Assembly (NCBI GenBank): GCA_020226215.1
Contig: CM035236.1
Span: 63,018,268-63,082,267, forward strand
DNA from: Sindora glabra
Lineage: Eukaryota > Streptophyta > Magnoliopsida > Fabales > Fabaceae
DNA length: 64,000 nt
Direction of reading: 5' to 3'
Below the pieces are notes generated by a model, which saw only the letters and a list, made by a program, of their open reading frames with translations, was not told the origin of the DNA and made no database searches. Position numbers and translations under genes: made by a program. Shown here one piece after another: positions 61,851-64,000 of the stretch. The stretch's first letter is position 1, and each line of letters starts with the position of its first letter.

Positions 61851-62950
61851 GAGCTAGTTCAGAGTAGAAGGAAAATTAGTATGCGTTAGTTATCTATTTA
61901 ACGAAGAATAAGGTGTTAATACGTAAGGGAGTTACACAAGGCGTGGGGCAAGTTTTCAACTTGGAGTAATTACGTAGGATAAGGTAATATTATCCTACGG
62001 TGCTCTGACTTATCTTAAGATAATAAATTATTTTTTATTTTTTATATTATACTAAAAAATATATATTATTATGAATTTATTTTATTAATTTCATAATTAA
62101 AAATATTTATATTAATTATTTTTTAATTTAAGATTAGTTGGATAAATTATATGTAATTTTAAACTAATATTATTACATTATGTTAAATATTAATTGTTAA
62201 TTATGTTTGCATTTAAAATTTATAAATTTTAAATTTTTTTTAATTTTTTCAAATTTTTTCGAATTATCCATGAATCACTAGTGCCTCGTGGACATAGGGA
62301 TGGTGCACCAACTTGCCTTACAATTAGGGATGGGGTTGGGATAGGGCAGATCCCTACAATTGCGAGGTAGGGCAATATACAGCCGATCTGTCATTACCTT
62401 ACTCTGTTGCCATGCATACTTTCTTATCAATAATCATATTTTTGTATCTAGTTGATAAAGGGTCATACCTACTATATGGCTAGAGTGTCCGAAAATTTTA
62501 TTTGCATGCTAGAATGTAGATGTGCCTATGGCCAAAACATGGTTTTCAACTTGGCAATGTTTTACGATACCTTTCCATGCATTACCCCTTAAAATAAATC
62601 CAAGTTGTAACATATAATTTAAACATTGATGCAATGTAAAATCTTCATATTAAGTAAATTAAATATTTCACATGAGTAGGGTGTAATTGAAAGGTTAAAT
62701 ATCCTAATTGTTAAGGTTCCTAGTTTATTTAGCTCCTAACAGCCCATAATGAATAAAATTGTCAAGTAGGAGTTTATATACAATAGTTCTATATGATTTT
62801 GCCCATCATTATAACACATTTATGTAAATAGTGCTTTTCACAACAATATATATAATTTAAAGTTAATTAATAACAATGTTCAGAATCTTAATAACATCAA
62901 TAATGATATCCTATAATAATACCAATAATAGTATTAATAATGGTAATAAT
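61851..62950. other. Spacer with a perfect hairpin and no gene
   Basis: A 10-bp perfect inverted repeat (61973-61982 and 61990-61999, loop 7) contains TAATATTA. After AT-rich DNA (62010-62270), a G-rich patch 'ggatggggttgggatagggc' (62328-62347) with a short inverse 'gatccct' resembles worn MITE-type sequence. No coding frame is supported. Confidence 0.5.
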
Positions 62951-64000
62951 TGTTAGGTTTCGGATCATCATATGCCGCAGAATTTTAGAAAAAATTGATC
63001 CAAATTCTACCTAAGATTTATGCAAAAGGGCATAAATTAATGTTTAGGGTTTACCTTTTATGTGCTTATGTTCTTTCTAAAAAAATATTGAGAGAGCGGG
63101 ATGAATCATGAATCAAACACTAGCCAAAAGGTACAGTGTCTTTACGGTATCTACATGGAGTAAACAAAAACTTATCACTCTCCATGAATCTGCTAGGATA
63201 TGTCTCTCTCTCACTAAGATTAGGATTAGTGCATTTTAGAGTAATTTTAGAGTTTAATGGTAGCTTATCTGTTATTTAATGTGCTGCCTTTAAGTTCCTT
63301 TTTATAGAACTAAGGCAAACCACATTCCTAGTCCTACTAGGATAATGCCTCCAAAAATCCTAATCACACTTGAAAACTATCACTTTATCCTTATCATGGA
63401 AAGAGCAAGGAGAGATAGGACTTATCCATTATCCAATATTAGATAATAATATTATCTCATAATATAATTATCTAGTATTAGAAAATAATAATATCTCATA
63501 ATATAATTATCTAATATCTAATAATATAATTATCTGATATTACTTTAATGTCAAATAATATCATATAATATATCATATATATTATGTGAAAATATATTAT
63601 TATTTTAATAATATATATATGTACGAAAATAAGTCCAATTAATTGAATTTTAGTCTAACTAAAGCCCAATTAATTATTGTCTCATTCCTATTCCTTTTGT
63701 GTGATCTTGTAGGTTCTTACTACGTTAGTCATGGCCCACTTGTGGACCATAGACAGTGAGTAGTATCTAACAATACATCAATGTCATCTAAGTAGTAAAA
63801 ATGTACACTTAATATGTGGATAACACTTTGCAACATAGTCTCTTTTGTAACGATATCCAAATCGAACTAGAGGCATGGAATGTCATCCTCATTGATGTTC
63901 AATTTATATTTCTTGATACTGAGTAGACTAACTTAAATAAATGATTAATATCTCACATTGATTCATTTGAGCATAGCCATGCATTTCTTAATCTCACTCA
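62951..64000 (+). mobile_element. Second copy of the solo-LTR family, truncated by the window edge
   Basis: It starts TGTTAGGTTTCGGATCA and follows the solo LTR at 49407-51050 throughout: 'aaaagggcataaattaatg', 'ctagccaaaaggta', 'tcctagtcctactaggataa', the AT-rich hairpin block (63440-63610), 'attaattg..ttttagtc' and 'agaggcatggaatgt'. The window ends before the LTR end, so it may be solo or the 5' LTR of a longer element. The start is closer to TGTTAGG than in the first copy, which carries TGTTACG. Confidence 0.85.

Noticed and set aside
56012..61855. 56017-58441 and 60223-61850 as the 5' and 3' LTRs of one element
   Set aside because: LTRs of one insertion should be identical at birth; one has the intron and the other not, and flanks give no matching 5-bp duplication.

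Overview
This is nuclear plant DNA, most likely from a eudicot. It is very AT-rich and packed with decayed plant transposable elements (CACTA, Ty3/gypsy, Ty1/copia). I found no intact host gene, rRNA, tRNA, CRISPR array or bacterial-type operon. All recognisable coding sequence belongs to mobile elements and is broken by stops and frameshifts. Many stops sit where glutamine codons are expected (CAA to TAA), the pattern left by long-term C-to-T decay of methylated repeats.

Layout. 1-2.9 kb: unassigned DNA and a minus-strand LTR-like copy. 2.9-12.4 kb: a plus-strand LTR-like copy split by a 7.3-kb CACTA transposon (3649-10992) that keeps its terminal inverted repeats, subterminal repeats, a TATA-type promoter and a decayed TNP2-type transposase gene. 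12.4-15.7 kb: a minus-strand gypsy gag-protease remnant with no pol. 16-23.5 kb: further LTR-like copies and local tandem repeats. 23.5-24.1 kb: a GC-richer island. 25.06-27.48 kb: an array of about 18 monomers of roughly 100 bp, each with a dyad. 27.5-39.7 kb: AT-rich DNA with microsatellites, a 2-kb Harbinger-like TIR element (31283-33272) and small GC-richer islands. 39.7-44.9 kb: another LTR copy, a TIR element and a decayed plant-transposon ORF. 44.9-56.0 kb: a minus-strand copia polyprotein whose gag zinc knuckle is cut in two by a 6.95-kb nested insertion; that insertion holds a solo LTR (49407-51050) with a perfect 5-bp target duplication. 56.0-61.9 kb: two related plus-strand LTR-like copies, of which the second lacks exactly one GT-AG intron found in the first. 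62.95 kb to the end: a second, truncated copy of the solo-LTR family.

The genes do not form a host pathway. What links the window is nested insertion, plus a recurring LTR-like design: start near TGTAACACCC or TGTAATATCCC, a promoter and pyrimidine-rich leader, a splice donor (AG|GTAAG or AG|GTGAGT), a long intron-like stretch often rich in TTGACTATA motifs, and a terminus like GGTCATGACA. The intron-plus and intron-minus pair at 56.0-61.9 kb is the strongest evidence that such leader introns are really spliced.
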